Notes: generated by a model from the sequence alone, not told the origin. A DNA stretch of 64,000 nt from Kitasatospora sp. CB01950 (GCF_001905465.1 NZ_LISX01000008.1:164280-228279); one strand, 5' to 3'. Counted from the first letter of the stretch, positions 21,290-32,434 are shown. Numbers and translations are program-made.

Positions 21290-22777
21290 ATGTCCGAAAC
21301 CTCCCGTTCTCAAGCCCACCTGCACCGTGATCCGTCCGCCGCCCCCGGGCCGGTCGGGACGCGGGCGCCGGGGGCCCGGAGAACCGCCGCGGGAGTCAGC
21401 GAGCTGGTCCAGGCGGCCCTGCCGCTGATCGCCGAATGGCTTCCCACCCAGCGCTGGTACGCCGGAAAGGGCCGGCCGATCGCCGCGCTCGTGCCGGTGA
21501 TCGGCACCCCCCTCCAGGTGGGCGATCCGGCGCTGCTGCACCTGCTGCTGCGGGTGGAGCACGGCGGCGCGGCCTCCGGCCCCGGCGACGTGTACCAGCT
21601 GCTGCTGGGCATCCGCTCGGAGCGGCCCGCGGCGGTCGGGCAGCGGGCGGTGCTGGGCCGACTGGCGGGCGGCACCTACGACGGCGCGGTGCTGTACGAC
21701 GCGGTGCACGACCCGGAGCTGACGGGCCGCCTGCTGGAGCACCTGGCCACCGGCGACCGGTTCGGTTCGCTCTGTTTCCGCCGCACCCCGGGCCCGGGCC
21801 TGCCCGGCAACATCCCGGGCCGGGCGTCCACCGCGGAGCAGTCCAACTCCTCGGTGATCTACGACACCGCGTTCATCCTGAAGCTGTTCCGCCGGATCAG
21901 TCCCGGGACCAACCCCGACCTGGAACTGTCGCTGGCGCTGTCCCGGGCCGGCTCGACCCGCATCCCCCGGGTCGCCGCCTGGTTCGAATGCCGGCTGGAG
22001 CGCTCCGAGCCCGCCACCCTGGGCCTGTTGCAGCGCTACCTGCCGGACGCCGAGGACGGCTGGGAGCTGGCGCTCGACCAGGTCGCCCGGCTGAAGGGCG
22101 ACCCGTCGCCGGGCAACTTCGCGATCGAGGCGCACCGGCTGGGCCGGGCCACCGCCGAGGTGCACCGGGTGCTGGCCCGCTCGATGCCCACCACCCGCCT
22201 CGACGCGCCGCGGATCGCCGAACTGGCCGGCGCGATGGCCGACCGGCTGGACGCTGCGGTCACCGCGGTGCCCGGCCTGCTGCGCTACCGCTCCGCACTG
22301 CGCTCGGCGTTCCAGCAGCTGACCTCCGCCCACCTGGACGGGCTGCCGGTCCAGCGCATCCACGGCGACCTGCACCTGGGCCAGGCGATGCGCACCCCGC
22401 AGGGTTGGGTGCTGCTGGACTTCGAGGGCGAGCCGGCCAAGCCGCTGGCCGAGCGCCGCCTGCCGCAGCCCGCGCTGCGGGACGTCGCCGCGATGCTCCG
22501 TTCCTTCGACTACGCGGCCGCGCACCTGCTGGCCGGCGCCCCCGCGCCGGACCCGCAGCTGGCCCACCTGGCCTCGGCCTGGGCGGCCCGCAACCGGGCC
22601 GCGTACTGCGCCGGGTACACGGCGGGCGGCGGCGCCGACCCGTCGGCGTCCCCGGAGCTGATGCGCGCCCTGGAGATCGACAAGGCCGTGTACGAGGTGG
22701 TGTACGAGGCGCGGCACCGGCCGAGCTGGCTGCCGATCCCGCTGGCCGCGATCAACCGCCTGGCCCACTCCGTCTGA
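21290..22777 (+). CDS. mak: maltokinase (Pep2 family)
   Basis: A 495-residue kinase that phosphorylates maltose to maltose-1-phosphate for GlgE. The aminoglycoside-phosphotransferase-like catalytic core shows RIHGDLHLGQ (Brenner motif) and the metal-binding VLLDFEGEPAK. An N-terminal cap includes LPTQRWYAGKGRPI, typical of actinobacterial maltokinases. Start: ATG 21290 has AAGGGAG at optimal spacing; the frame is open to 21233 but without a comparable site. It lies between treS and glgB, the usual order of the GlgE pathway operon. Confidence 0.93.
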   Translation: MSETSRSQAHLHRDPSAAPGPVGTRAPGARRTAAGVSELVQAALPLIAEWLPTQRWYAGKGRPIAALVPVIGTPLQVGDPALLHLLLRVEHGGAASGPGDVYQLLLGIRSERPAAVGQRAVLGRLAGGTYDGAVLYDAVHDPELTGRLLEHLATGDRFGSLCFRRTPGPGLPGNIPGRASTAEQSNSSVIYDTAFILKLFRRISPGTNPDLELSLALSRAGSTRIPRVAAWFECRLERSEPATLGLLQRYLPDAEDGWELALDQVARLKGDPSPGNFAIEAHRLGRATAEVHRVLARSMPTTRLDAPRIAELAGAMADRLDAAVTAVPGLLRYRSALRSAFQQLTSAHLDGLPVQRIHGDLHLGQAMRTPQGWVLLDFEGEPAKPLAERRLPQPALRDVAAMLRSFDYAAAHLLAGAPAPDPQLAHLASAWAARNRAAYCAGYTAGGGADPSASPELMRALEIDKAVYEVVYEARHRPSWLPIPLAAINRLAHSV

Positions 22778-22789
22778 CCGTCCGTTCGC

Positions 22790-22814
22790 CCGCCCGGCCT
22801 CCTGGGCCGGGCGG
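22790..22814 (+). terminator. intercistronic hairpin between mak and glgB
   Basis: A 10-bp GC-only stem (22790-22799 with 22805-22814) with a 5-nt loop in the 93-bp gap. It may reduce or process read-through into glgB rather than end transcription. Confidence 0.5.
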
Positions 22815-22870
22815 CCCGCTCTCCCGGCAGTAACCCCGACCCGTTCGCAGGAATCCAGGAGGCCTCCACC

Positions 22871-25309
22871 GTGACCCCGCTCGGTCCGCTCGACCCGTCC
22901 GACCGCCAACCGGCCGTCCCGGCCACCTTCCGGAACGGCGAGCGCGTCAGAGGGGCCGGCTGGCAGCCCCCGGCGAAGCCCGCGCGGCCGTCCGGGGCGG
23001 CGCCGCAGAGCCCGGCCGCGAAGAGCCCGGCGGCGAGGAGGCCGGCCGTCGAGCGTCCGGCGAAGTCCCGCCCGGCGCCCGCCCGGCCGGTCCCGGGCGC
23101 GGCGCTGCGCCTGCCGGAGGCGCCGCTGCCGCCCGGCGAGGTGGACCGCCTGGTCTCCGGCGCGCACCACGACCCGCACGCCCTGCTGGGCGCGCACGCG
23201 CTGCCTACGGGCACCGCGATCCGGGTGCTGCGCCCGTTCGCCGAGCGGGTGGTGGTGGAGACGGCGCTCGGCCCGGCCGAGTTGACGCACCAGCAGGCCG
23301 GTCTGTTCACCGGCCTGCTGCCCGGCCGACGGTTCCCGGACTACACGTTGAAGGTGACGTACCCGGGCGGACAGCCGCTGGAGCAGGAGGACGGGTACCG
23401 GTTCGCCCCGACGCTCGGCGAGTTGGATCTGCATCTGATCTCGGAGGGCCGGCACGAGCAGCTGTGGACGGTGCTCGGCTCGCACGTGCGCACGGTGGAC
23501 GGGGTGGCGGGCACCTCGTTCGCGGTGTGGGCGCCGAACGCCGTCGGGGTGCGGCTGATCGGCTCGTTCAACCACTGGGACGGCACCGCGCACCCGATGC
23601 GCTCGCTGGGCTCGTCCGGCGTGTGGGAGCTGTTCGTACCGGGCCTCGGCGAGGGCGAGCGGTACAAGTACCAGATCCTGACCCGCGGCGGCGCGATCGC
23701 GGAGAAGGCCGACCCGCTGGCCCGCGCCGCCCAGTGCCCGCCGGACACCGCCTCGGTGGTGACGGTCTCCCGGTACGAGTGGCAGGACGCCGAGTGGATG
23801 GCCGCGCGCGCCCGGACGGTGCACCACCGCTCGCCGATGTCGGTGTACGAGCTGCACCTCGCGTCCTGGCGGCCGGACCTCACCAGCTACCGGCAGATCG
23901 CCGAGGTACTGCCCGGCTACCTGACCGAACTCGGCTTCACCCACGTCGAGTTCATGCCGGTGATGGAGCACCCGTTCGGCGGCTCCTGGGGCTACCAGGT
24001 GTCCGGCTTCTACGCCCCGACGGCCCGGCTCGGCACCCCCGACGACTTCCGGCACCTGGTCGACACGCTGCACCGGCACAACATCGGCGTGCTGGTCGAC
24101 TGGGTTCCGGCGCACTTCCCGAAGGACGACTTCGCGCTGGCCCGCTTCGACGGCGAGCCGCTGTACGAGCCGGCCGACCCGCAGCGGGCGGAGCACCCGG
24201 ACTGGGGCACGCTGGAGTTCGACTACGGCCGCACCGAGGTACGCAACTTCCTGGTCGCCAACGCGGTGTACTGGTGCGAGGAGTTCCACGTCGACGGCCT
24301 GCGGGTCGACGCCGTCGCCTCGATGCTCTACCTCGACTACTCTCGCGAGGGCGGCGGCTGGTCGCCCAATCAGTTCGGCGGCCGGGAGAACCTGGACGCG
24401 GCGTCCTTCCTGCAGGAGATGAACGCGACGGTGTACCGGCGCTGCCCGGGCGTACTGACGGTCGCCGAGGAGTCCACCGCCTGGGACGGCGTCACCCGCC
24501 CCACCGACGCCGGCGGCCTGGGCTTCGGCCTGAAGTGGAACATGGGCTGGATGCACGACTCGCTGGTCTACATGTCCAAGGAGCCGGTGCACCGCAAGTA
24601 CCACCACCACGAGATGACCTTCGCGATGGTGTACGCGTACTCGGAGAACTACATCCTGCCGATCTCGCACGACGAAGTGGTGCACGGCAAGCAGGCGCTG
24701 GTCTCCAAGATGCCCGGCGACTGGTGGCAGCAGCGCGCCAACCACCGCGCCTACCTCGGCTACATGTGGGCCCACCCCGGCAAGCAACTCCTGTTCATGG
24801 GACAGGAGTTCGCGCAGGGAGCGGAGTGGGAGCACGAGAGCGGCCCGCAGTGGTGGGTGCTCGACGAGGGGTGGGAGGCGCACGCCGACCACCGCGGGGT
24901 GCAGCGCCTGGTCGGCGACCTCAACCGGGTCTACCGCGGCACTCCCGCGCTGTACGAGCAGGACACCGTCCCGGCCGGTTTCCGCTGGCTGGACGGCGGC
25001 GCGGCCGACGACAACGTGTTCTCCTTCGTCCGGTTCGCCGCCGACGGCTCCCCGCTGGTCGCGGTCTGCAACTTCTCCCCCGTGGTCCGGCACGGCTTCC
25101 GGGTCGGCCTGCCGCGGCTGGAGGGCCGCGACCAGCTGTGGGAGGAGGCGCTGAACACCGACGCCGAGCGGTACGGCGGCGGCGGGATCGCCAACTCCCG
25201 TCCGGTGAAGGCCGAGGGCACGCAGTGGAACGGCCAGCCGCGCTCGGCGGAACTGGTGCTGCCGCCGCTGGCCACCGTCTGGCTGCGCCCGGTTCGCCCG
25301 AACGGCTGA
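22871..25309 (+). CDS. glgB: 1,4-alpha-glucan branching enzyme
   Basis: An 812-residue GH13 branching enzyme that introduces alpha-1,6 branches into the glucan built by GlgE. Catalytic motifs are the nucleophile in GLRVDAVASML, the acid in LTVAEESTAW and the third aspartate in ISHDEVVHGK. N-terminal CBM48-type modules carry FAVWAPNA and FNHWDG. Start is GTG 22871 with a perfect AGGAGG 8 nt upstream. The first 75 residues or so are a low-complexity Pro/Ala/Arg/Lys tail not found in short GlgB proteins, similar in composition to the tail of GlgE in the same operon. The core assignment is certain. Confidence 0.95.
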   Translation: MTPLGPLDPSDRQPAVPATFRNGERVRGAGWQPPAKPARPSGAAPQSPAAKSPAARRPAVERPAKSRPAPARPVPGAALRLPEAPLPPGEVDRLVSGAHHDPHALLGAHALPTGTAIRVLRPFAERVVVETALGPAELTHQQAGLFTGLLPGRRFPDYTLKVTYPGGQPLEQEDGYRFAPTLGELDLHLISEGRHEQLWTVLGSHVRTVDGVAGTSFAVWAPNAVGVRLIGSFNHWDGTAHPMRSLGSSGVWELFVPGLGEGERYKYQILTRGGAIAEKADPLARAAQCPPDTASVVTVSRYEWQDAEWMAARARTVHHRSPMSVYELHLASWRPDLTSYRQIAEVLPGYLTELGFTHVEFMPVMEHPFGGSWGYQVSGFYAPTARLGTPDDFRHLVDTLHRHNIGVLVDWVPAHFPKDDFALARFDGEPLYEPADPQRAEHPDWGTLEFDYGRTEVRNFLVANAVYWCEEFHVDGLRVDAVASMLYLDYSREGGGWSPNQFGGRENLDAASFLQEMNATVYRRCPGVLTVAEESTAWDGVTRPTDAGGLGFGLKWNMGWMHDSLVYMSKEPVHRKYHHHEMTFAMVYAYSENYILPISHDEVVHGKQALVSKMPGDWWQQRANHRAYLGYMWAHPGKQLLFMGQEFAQGAEWEHESGPQWWVLDEGWEAHADHRGVQRLVGDLNRVYRGTPALYEQDTVPAGFRWLDGGAADDNVFSFVRFAADGSPLVAVCNFSPVVRHGFRVGLPRLEGRDQLWEEALNTDAERYGGGGIANSRPVKAEGTQWNGQPRSAELVLPPLATVWLRPVRPNG

Positions 25310-25434
25310 CGGTCCGTTCAGGACCTCCGGCACCCCGGAGCAGCCCGAACGGCAGTGCCGCACCCCGGTCCGAATGTCGTACGAAGGTATGGTCGAGGCG
25401 ACTGGCCCGAGACAGACGGACGGAGAGTTCCACC

Positions 25435-27560
25435 GTGGCGAGCAGTGTGTACGTGACCGGGATCGATCGGGGGGACGGCCGACAGGTCGTGGAACTCGGG
25501 GTCATGGAACTGCTGACCCGCCAGGTGGACCGGGTCGGGGTGTTCCGCCCGCTGGTGCACAGCGCGGACGACGGCGGGCAGGCCGCCGACCACGTGGTCG
25601 AGCTGCTGCGCACCAGGTACCGGCTGGACCTGCCGACCACCGAGCTGTACGGCCTCAGCTACGACGAGGCGGCGGCCCTGCAGGCCGCCCGCGGCCAGGA
25701 CGAGCTGGTCTCCGTCCTGGTCGACCGCTTCCACCAGCTGGAGCGGCGCTGCCAGGCGGTCCTGGTGCTGGGCACCGACTTCTCGGGCACGAACATCCCG
25801 GACGAGCTGGCCTTCAACGCCCGGCTGGCGAACGAGTTCGGGGCGGCCGTGCTCGGGGTGGTCGGCGGCCAGCACGACGACCCGCAGACGGTGATCGCCG
25901 AGGTCCGCAACGCCCACCGGGCCTACCGCGACCTCGGCTGCTCGATCCTGGCGATGGTCGCCAACCGGGTGGCGCCGGGCGCCAAGCAGCAGGTGCAGCG
26001 GACGCTGACCGAGAAGCTCCCCGTCCCCGTGTACGTGATCCCGGAGGAGCCGGCGCTGGCCGCGCCGACCGTGGCGCAGCTGGTCGAGGCGACCGGCGCC
26101 AAGGTGCTGCTGGGCGACACGGCGGGCCTGTCCCGGGACGTGCGGGGCTTCGTGTTCGGCGGCGCGATGCTGCCGACCTTCCTGAACGCGCTGACCGAGG
26201 GCGCGATGGTGGTGACCCCCGGCGACCGGGCGGACCTGCTGATCGGCTCGCTGGCGGCGCACGCGGCGGGCTCCCCGCCGATCGCCGGCGTCCTGCTGAC
26301 GCTCGGCCAGCACCCCGGCCCGGACGTGATGGCGCTGGCCTCCCGGCTGGCCCCGGGCACCCCGGTGGCGGAGGTGACGGAGGGCTCCTGGCTGACCGCC
26401 GCGCAGCTCACCCACCTGGAGGGCCGGATCGGCCCGGGCAACCCGCGGAAGGCGGAGATCGCCCTCGGTCTGTTCGAACTGCACGTCGACACCGCCGAGT
26501 TGACCAGCCGGATCGAGCTGACCCGCACCGAGCGGGTGACCCCGATGATGTTCGAGCACGCGCTGCTGGAGCGGGCCCGCGCCGAGCGCCGCCACATCGT
26601 CCTCCCGGAGGGCGCGGAGGACCGGGTGCTGCGCGCCGCCGAGGTGCTGCTGCGCCGCAACATCTGCGACCTGACTCTGCTGGGCGAGCCGGAGGCGGTG
26701 CACCGCCGGGCCGCCGCCCTCGGCATCGAGTTCCCGCAGGCCGGCGACACCGGCTCCCGGCTGCGGGTCGTCGACCCGGCGGCCAGCCCGCTGCGCCAGC
26801 GCTTCGCCGAGCTGTACGCCAAGGCCCGGGCGCACAAGGGCATGACGGTGGAGCGGGCGCTCGACGTGGTCACCGACGTCTCGTACTTCGGCACCCTGAT
26901 GGTGCAGGAGGGCATCGCGGACGGCATGGTGTCGGGCGCGGTGCACTCGACGGCGGCGACCATCCGCCCGGCGTTCGAGGTGATCAAGACCTCGCCGGGC
27001 GCGTCGATCGTCTCCTCGGTGTTCTTCATGTGCCTGGCCGACAAGGTGCTGGTGTACGGCGACTGCGCGGTCAACCCGGACCCGGACGCCCAGCAGCTCG
27101 CCGACATCGCGATCCAGTCCGCGGAGACCGCCGCCCAGTTCGGGGTGGAGCCGCGGGTGGCGATGCTGTCGTACTCGACCGGCACCTCGGGCTCGGGCGC
27201 GGACGTGGACAAGGTCCGCAAGGCCACCGAGCTGGTCCGCGAGCTGCGCCCGGACCTGCTGGTGGAGGGGCCGATCCAGTACGACGCGGCGGTCGACGCG
27301 CACGTCGCGGCGACCAAGCTGCCGGGCTCGCCGGTGGCGGGCCGGGCCACCGTGCTGATCTTCCCGGACCTGAACACCGGCAACAACACCTACAAGGCGG
27401 TGCAGCGCTCGGCCGGCGCGATCGCGGTGGGCCCAGTGCTGCAGGGCCTGAACAAGCCGGTGAACGACCTGTCCCGGGGCGCCCTGATCGAGGACATCGT
27501 CAACACCGTGGCGATCACCGCGATCCAGTCCCAGACCCAGCCCGCCGAGGGAGACGCGCA

Positions 27561-27564
<4 letters not shown>
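25435..27564 (+). CDS. pta: phosphate acetyltransferase
   Basis: A 709-residue long-form Pta converting acetyl-CoA and phosphate to acetyl phosphate and CoA. It has an N-terminal BioD-like P-loop-derived domain (VYVTGIDRGDG, LVLGTDFSGTN), a central DRTGG-type domain (residues about 225-330) and the C-terminal catalytic PTA domain. The last contains HIVLPEGAEDRVLRAAE, MVSGAVHSTAATIRPAF and MLSYSTGTSGSG. Start is GTG 25435 with GGAGAG 7 nt upstream. It is translationally coupled to ackA (GTGA). A TATGGT box at 25388-25393 could be a -10 element. Confidence 0.95.
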
Positions 27565-28769
<1,205 letters not shown>

Positions 28770-28786
28770 GACCGGAGCGGGATGAC

Positions 28787-28798
28787 TACCCGTCAGTA
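28787..28798. promoter_or_regulatory. TAC-N6-GTA palindrome upstream of pyk
   Basis: TACCCGTCAGTA (minus strand TACTGACGGGTA) shares all 12 bases with the core of the element at 33373-33384 upstream of the DUF6230 gene. It lies 84 bp before pyk, just after ackA. A binding site for the same regulator is inferred. Confidence 0.4.
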
Positions 28799-28868
28799 TC
28801 CCACCCCTCGGAATGTTCGTTGGCGATATCTGACGATTCGAGCCGAATGCACCGATAACACGAACGGA

Positions 28869-28874
28869 TAGACT
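28869..28874 (+). promoter_or_regulatory. candidate leaderless -10 box of pyk
   Basis: TAGACT ends 7 nt before the pyk ATG at 28882, and no Shine-Dalgarno is present. This is the arrangement expected when transcription begins at the start codon. Confidence 0.45.
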
Positions 28875-28881
28875 GACGGAT

Positions 28882-30312
28882 ATGCGCCGAGCGAAAATTG
28901 TCTGCACCCTGGGTCCCGCCACGGACTCCTACGAACAGCTGAAGGCCATCGTCGAAGCGGGCATGAACGTCGCCCGACTGAACATGAGCCACGGCTCCCA
29001 CGCCGAGCACGAGGACCGGTACCGCCGCGTCCGTCAGGTGTCGGAGGACACCGGCCGCACCATCGGCGTGCTGGCCGACCTGCAGGGCCCCAAGATCCGT
29101 CTGGCGACTTTCGCCAACGGCCCGGTGACCGTTGACAACGGCGACACGTTCACCATCACCACCGAGGACGTCCCCGGTGACCAGTACATCTGCGGCACCA
29201 CCTACAAGGGCCTGCCCGGCGACGTGAAGCCCGGCGACCCGATCCTGATCAACGACGGCGTCATCGCCCTGGAGGTCGTCAGCGTCGACGGCCCGCGGGT
29301 GCGCACCGTGGTGGTCGAGGGCGGTGTGCTCTCCAACAACAAGGGCATCAACCTGCCCGGCGCGGCGGTCAACGTGCCCGCGCTGTCCGAGAAGGACAAG
29401 GACGACCTGCGCTTCGCCCTGCGGCTGGGCGTCGACATGGTCGCGCTGTCCTTCGTCCGCAACGCCGCGGACATCGACGACGTCCACAAGGTCATGGACG
29501 AGGTCGGCATTCGTGTGCCGGTCATCGCCAAGATCGAGAAGCCGCAGGCCGTCGAGGCGATGGAGGAGATCGTCCTCGCCTTCGACGCGATCATGGTGGC
29601 CCGCGGCGACCTGGCGGTCGAGTACCCGCTGGAGAAGGTGCCGCTGGTACAGAAGCGCCTGGTCACCCTGGCCCGCCGGAACGCCAAGCCGGTGATCGTC
29701 GCGACCCAGATGATGGAGTCGATGATCCACGCCTCGCGTCCGACCCGCGCCGAGGTCTCCGACGTCGCCAACGCGATCCTGGACGGCGCGGACGCGGTGA
29801 TGCTGTCCGCCGAGTCCAGCGTCGGCAAGTACCCGGTCGAGACCGTCAAGACCATGAGCAGGATCGCCGAGAAGGCCGAGGAGGAGCTGCTCTCGCAGGG
29901 CCTCCAGCCGCTCAACCCGGGCCGCAAGCCGCGCACCCAGGGCGGCTCGGTCGCCCGCGCCGCGACCGAGCTGGGCGACTTCCTCGACGGCAAGGCGCTG
30001 ATCGCCTTCACCAAGTCCGGTGACACCGCCCGCCGGCTGTCCCGCTACCGCTCGCCGATCCCGGTGATCGCCTTCACCCCGGACGTCGCCACCCGCAACC
30101 AGCTCTCGCTGAGCTGGGGCGTCGAGGCGTACGTCACCGAGCAGGTGGCCACCACGGACGCGATGGTCGAGCAGGTCGACCGCGAGCTGCTGAAGATGGG
30201 CCGCCTCGCCGAGGGCGACACCGTGATCGTCACCGCCGGTGTGCCGGTCGGCATCCCCGGCACCACCAACATGGTCCAGGTCCACCACCTGGGCACCCGC
30301 GGCGGCCACTGA
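28882..30312 (+). CDS. pyk: pyruvate kinase
   Basis: A 476-residue pyruvate kinase transferring phosphate from phosphoenolpyruvate to ADP. Motifs are RRAKIVCTLGPA, GMNVARLNMSHGSH, VLADLQGPKIR, the catalytic lysine region PVIAKIEKPQAVE, MVARGDLAVEYPLE and IVATQMMESMI, followed by a C-terminal regulatory domain. ATG 28882 is the conserved N-terminus; a TAGACT box 7 nt upstream and no Shine-Dalgarno suggest a leaderless message. It follows ackA after 112 bp and ends at a 20-bp perfect hairpin. Confidence 0.96.
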   Translation: MRRAKIVCTLGPATDSYEQLKAIVEAGMNVARLNMSHGSHAEHEDRYRRVRQVSEDTGRTIGVLADLQGPKIRLATFANGPVTVDNGDTFTITTEDVPGDQYICGTTYKGLPGDVKPGDPILINDGVIALEVVSVDGPRVRTVVVEGGVLSNNKGINLPGAAVNVPALSEKDKDDLRFALRLGVDMVALSFVRNAADIDDVHKVMDEVGIRVPVIAKIEKPQAVEAMEEIVLAFDAIMVARGDLAVEYPLEKVPLVQKRLVTLARRNAKPVIVATQMMESMIHASRPTRAEVSDVANAILDGADAVMLSAESSVGKYPVETVKTMSRIAEKAEEELLSQGLQPLNPGRKPRTQGGSVARAATELGDFLDGKALIAFTKSGDTARRLSRYRSPIPVIAFTPDVATRNQLSLSWGVEAYVTEQVATTDAMVEQVDRELLKMGRLAEGDTVIVTAGVPVGIPGTTNMVQVHHLGTRGGH

Positions 30313-30325
30313 GCCCTCGCGAAAA

Positions 30326-30369
30326 CCCGCAGGGGCGGGACCCGGGAGACCGGGTCCCGCCCCTGCGGG
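30326..30369. terminator. 20-bp perfect bidirectional terminator hairpin
   Basis: The arms at 30326-30345 and 30350-30369 (CCCGCAGGGGCGGGACCCGG and complement) pair perfectly around a GAGA tetraloop. The hairpin lies between the convergent ends of pyk and the DUF6114-linked gene. Confidence 0.85.
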
Positions 30370-30396
30370 CGTCCGCGCGACATCTGCGACGACGGC

Positions 30397-31713
30397 TCAA
30401 CCGTCGTACGGCTCCTTGTCGTTGAAGAGCCGCATGCCGGGAATGTTCAGGTCGCCGCCGAACTGGCCGGCCTGCACCGCCTTGGCGCCGGTGAGGGTCA
30501 GGTCCAGCGGGATCGGGACCGCGCCCAGCAGGTCCCACAGCCACTTCGGCAGAGTGTCGGGGGTGAGCGTGATCTCGCCCAGGTCGATCGGTATCGGCAG
30601 GCCGTAGACCGCCGCCAGGTGCCCGGACAGGCTCTCCACGTACATGGTGATCGGGCCGTTGCGCATGGTGGAGGTCGATCCCTGGCGGCTCTTCACGTGG
30701 AAGGTCAGACCCGGGATCTGAATGGTCGACATGTCCAGGTTCTCGATGTCGACGCTGTCGGTGGTGAACTTCAGCACCCGCTTGGTGCCGCTCTCGGTGG
30801 TGACGTCGTAGACGCCGTTGAACACCGAGCCGTGCAGCGCCAGCCGGGTCGAGTGCAGCACCCAGTTCTGGTCCGGCACCACATGGCCCTTGGGCGCGGC
30901 CTTCGCCGCCAGGCCCTTGGTGCTCACCAGGCAGTTCGGGTCGTCGGACGCCGAGGCGGACGGCGCCGGGGCCTTGGTGGTCGGCGACTTCGTGGTCGGA
31001 GCCTTGGTCGTCGGCGCCTCCGTCCCGTCGGCGGCCGGGGCCTCCGGCGTGGCGGGCGCCTCGGTGGTCGGCCGTCCGGTCGCCGAGGGGCTCGGGGAGT
31101 CGGACGGCTTCGAGCTCGCGGACGGGCTCGGGGTGGTGGCGGGCGCCGGGGTCCCGGCGTTCGGCGTCGCCGACGGGCTCGAACTCGGGTGGGTCAGCTT
31201 GTCCCACCAGTCGTCGACGATCCCGGCCTGCTGCACCCCGCCGCCCGCGGAGGCGTCGTTCGGCGTCACGTAGGCGGCGGACTGCACGCCCGTCGAACCG
31301 GTGAACACCGCCGGCACCGCGGCGGCACTGCCCGCCGGAGCCTGCCCGGACTGCCCGGACTGCCCGGACTGCTCCGCCGGAGCCTGCCCGGACTGCTCCG
31401 CCGGAGCCTGCCCGGACTGCCCGGACTGCCCGGACTGCCCGGCCGCGGCCTGGCCCGTCGAGGAGTCCGGCTGCACCTTGATCTCGCTCTTCGGGACGGG
31501 CGTCTCCTTGAGCACGGTGTCCGGGCTGCTCGCGCAGCTGCCGGGCAGCGGGTCGGCCGCGGCCGCCATGGTCGGCGTGTAGGCGGCGCCCATCAGCAGC
31601 GCGGTCGGCACGGCGGCGATCGCCAGCGCCCGCCCGCGCAGCCGGGACCGCACGCCCTCACGTGGCACCGCGTGCCGCGGTCCGGGAACGGCGGGCTTCT
31701 GCGAGTCGGTCAC
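30397..31713 (-). CDS. secreted repeat-rich protein of unknown function, DUF6114-linked
   Basis: A 438-residue protein with a positively charged start and one hydrophobic segment (about residues 33-55, ending MAAAADP), read as a signal peptide or membrane anchor. Residues about 90-130 are tandem GQSGQ and GQAPAEQS repeats. Residues about 175-265 are a Pro/Ser/Thr-rich stalk with TKAPTTKSP repeats. The globular domain is the last 170 residues, starting at DDPNCLVSTKG and rich in beta-type segments. I recognise no catalytic motif. GTG 31713 overlaps the DUF6114 stop (GTGA), so the two are coupled. An envelope or cell-wall-spanning role is inferred from architecture only. Confidence 0.75.
   Translation of the reverse strand: MTDSQKPAVPGPRHAVPREGVRSRLRGRALAIAAVPTALLMGAAYTPTMAAAADPLPGSCASSPDTVLKETPVPKSEIKVQPDSSTGQAAAGQSGQSGQSGQAPAEQSGQAPAEQSGQSGQSGQAPAGSAAAVPAVFTGSTGVQSAAYVTPNDASAGGGVQQAGIVDDWWDKLTHPSSSPSATPNAGTPAPATTPSPSASSKPSDSPSPSATGRPTTEAPATPEAPAADGTEAPTTKAPTTKSPTTKAPAPSASASDDPNCLVSTKGLAAKAAPKGHVVPDQNWVLHSTRLALHGSVFNGVYDVTTESGTKRVLKFTTDSVDIENLDMSTIQIPGLTFHVKSRQGSTSTMRNGPITMYVESLSGHLAAVYGLPIPIDLGEITLTPDTLPKWLWDLLGAVPIPLDLTLTGAKAVQAGQFGGDLNIPGMRLFNDKEPYDG
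31328..31443. repeat. in-frame tandem repeats encoding GQSGQ / GQAPAEQS
   Basis: A coding minisatellite of 9-bp units (GGACTGCCC on the plus strand) interspersed with copies of a CCGGAGCCTGC unit. It encodes Gly-Gln-Ser-rich repeats in the secreted protein. Unit changes keep the frame, so copy number can vary without breaking the gene. Confidence 0.7.
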
Positions 31714-32291
31714 CGCTGCTCCCCCTCCGGACCCGGTGTCGGTGCGGCGCCGTACTCCAGCGGCCGCTGGACGGCGGCCTGCGCGGGCGGCTGAGCGGCG
31801 ACGGCCTGCGCGGGCAGCTGCGCGGCCGGCGCGGCGCCCGTGGCGGCGGCCGTCCCGTCGATCTCCGGCCCGTCGACCGGGGCCGGCAGCGGCGCCCAGG
31901 AGACCAGCAGGCCGCCCGCGATCAGACCGGGGACCAGGCCGAAGCCGAAGCCGCCAAGGTTGGAGACCGGGACGGAGATCAGCGCCAGGATGGTGGTCGC
32001 CACCCCGCAGAAGATCCGCACCATTGGCTGGAACCAGACGGTGATGCCGAGCACCATCATCAGGATGCCGATCAGCAGCGAGCCGGCCCCGGCGGTGGTC
32101 GCCATCGCCACGGTCAGGCCGCCCAGGCTGAGGTGGGCGTACGGGAAATACAGGATCGGGATGCCGGCGATCACGGCCAGCAGGCCGCCCCAGAACGGCC
32201 GGGTCCGCCGCCAGGCGCGGAACCCCTGGCGACCTCGGCCGGCCAGACCGGCCGGGCCCTCGGGCCAGGCTTCGACGGTTGCGCTGGACAT
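31710..32291 (-). CDS. DUF6114 membrane protein
   Basis: A 193-residue protein with a basic N-terminal stretch (FRAWRRTRPFWGG), four hydrophobic helices between about residues 33 and 135, and a C-terminal Ala/Pro/Gln-rich tail of about 55 residues. The WGGLLAVIAGIPILYFPYAHL segment is typical of DUF6114. Function unknown. It is coupled to the downstream secreted repeat protein (GTGA) and separated from the upstream DUF6230 gene by 143 bp containing a hairpin. Conservation of this trio next to a thioredoxin-TPR gene is a pattern I remember from other Streptomyces. Confidence 0.8.
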   Translation of the reverse strand: MSSATVEAWPEGPAGLAGRGRQGFRAWRRTRPFWGGLLAVIAGIPILYFPYAHLSLGGLTVAMATTAGAGSLLIGILMMVLGITVWFQPMVRIFCGVATTILALISVPVSNLGGFGFGLVPGLIAGGLLVSWAPLPAPVDGPEIDGTAAATGAAPAAQLPAQAVAAQPPAQAAVQRPLEYGAAPTPGPEGEQR

Positions 32292-32353
32292 GGTGCGACT
32301 CCTCGATGGTGGGTCCGAGGGGAAAGACGGATGGCCCCGGGTACGCCGGGGTG

Positions 32354-32392
32354 CGGTCCGAGGGAGCGGCGTACTGCCGCCCCCTCGGACCG
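32354..32392 (-). terminator. hairpin between the DUF6230 and DUF6114 genes
   Basis: An 11-bp outer stem (32354-32364 with 32382-32392), one A-C mismatch and a further 5-bp inner stem closed by GTACT. It would attenuate read-through from the DUF6230 gene, giving that secreted protein a higher level than its downstream partners. Confidence 0.6.
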
Positions 32393-32434
32393 GTGGTCCA
32401 CGATCGGCCCGTCTGACGGACCGTCAATTGTGGA

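Noticed and set aside
31328..31443. CRISPR or direct-repeat origin
   Set aside because: The 9-bp units are coding repeats in a secreted protein and no spacer structure exists.
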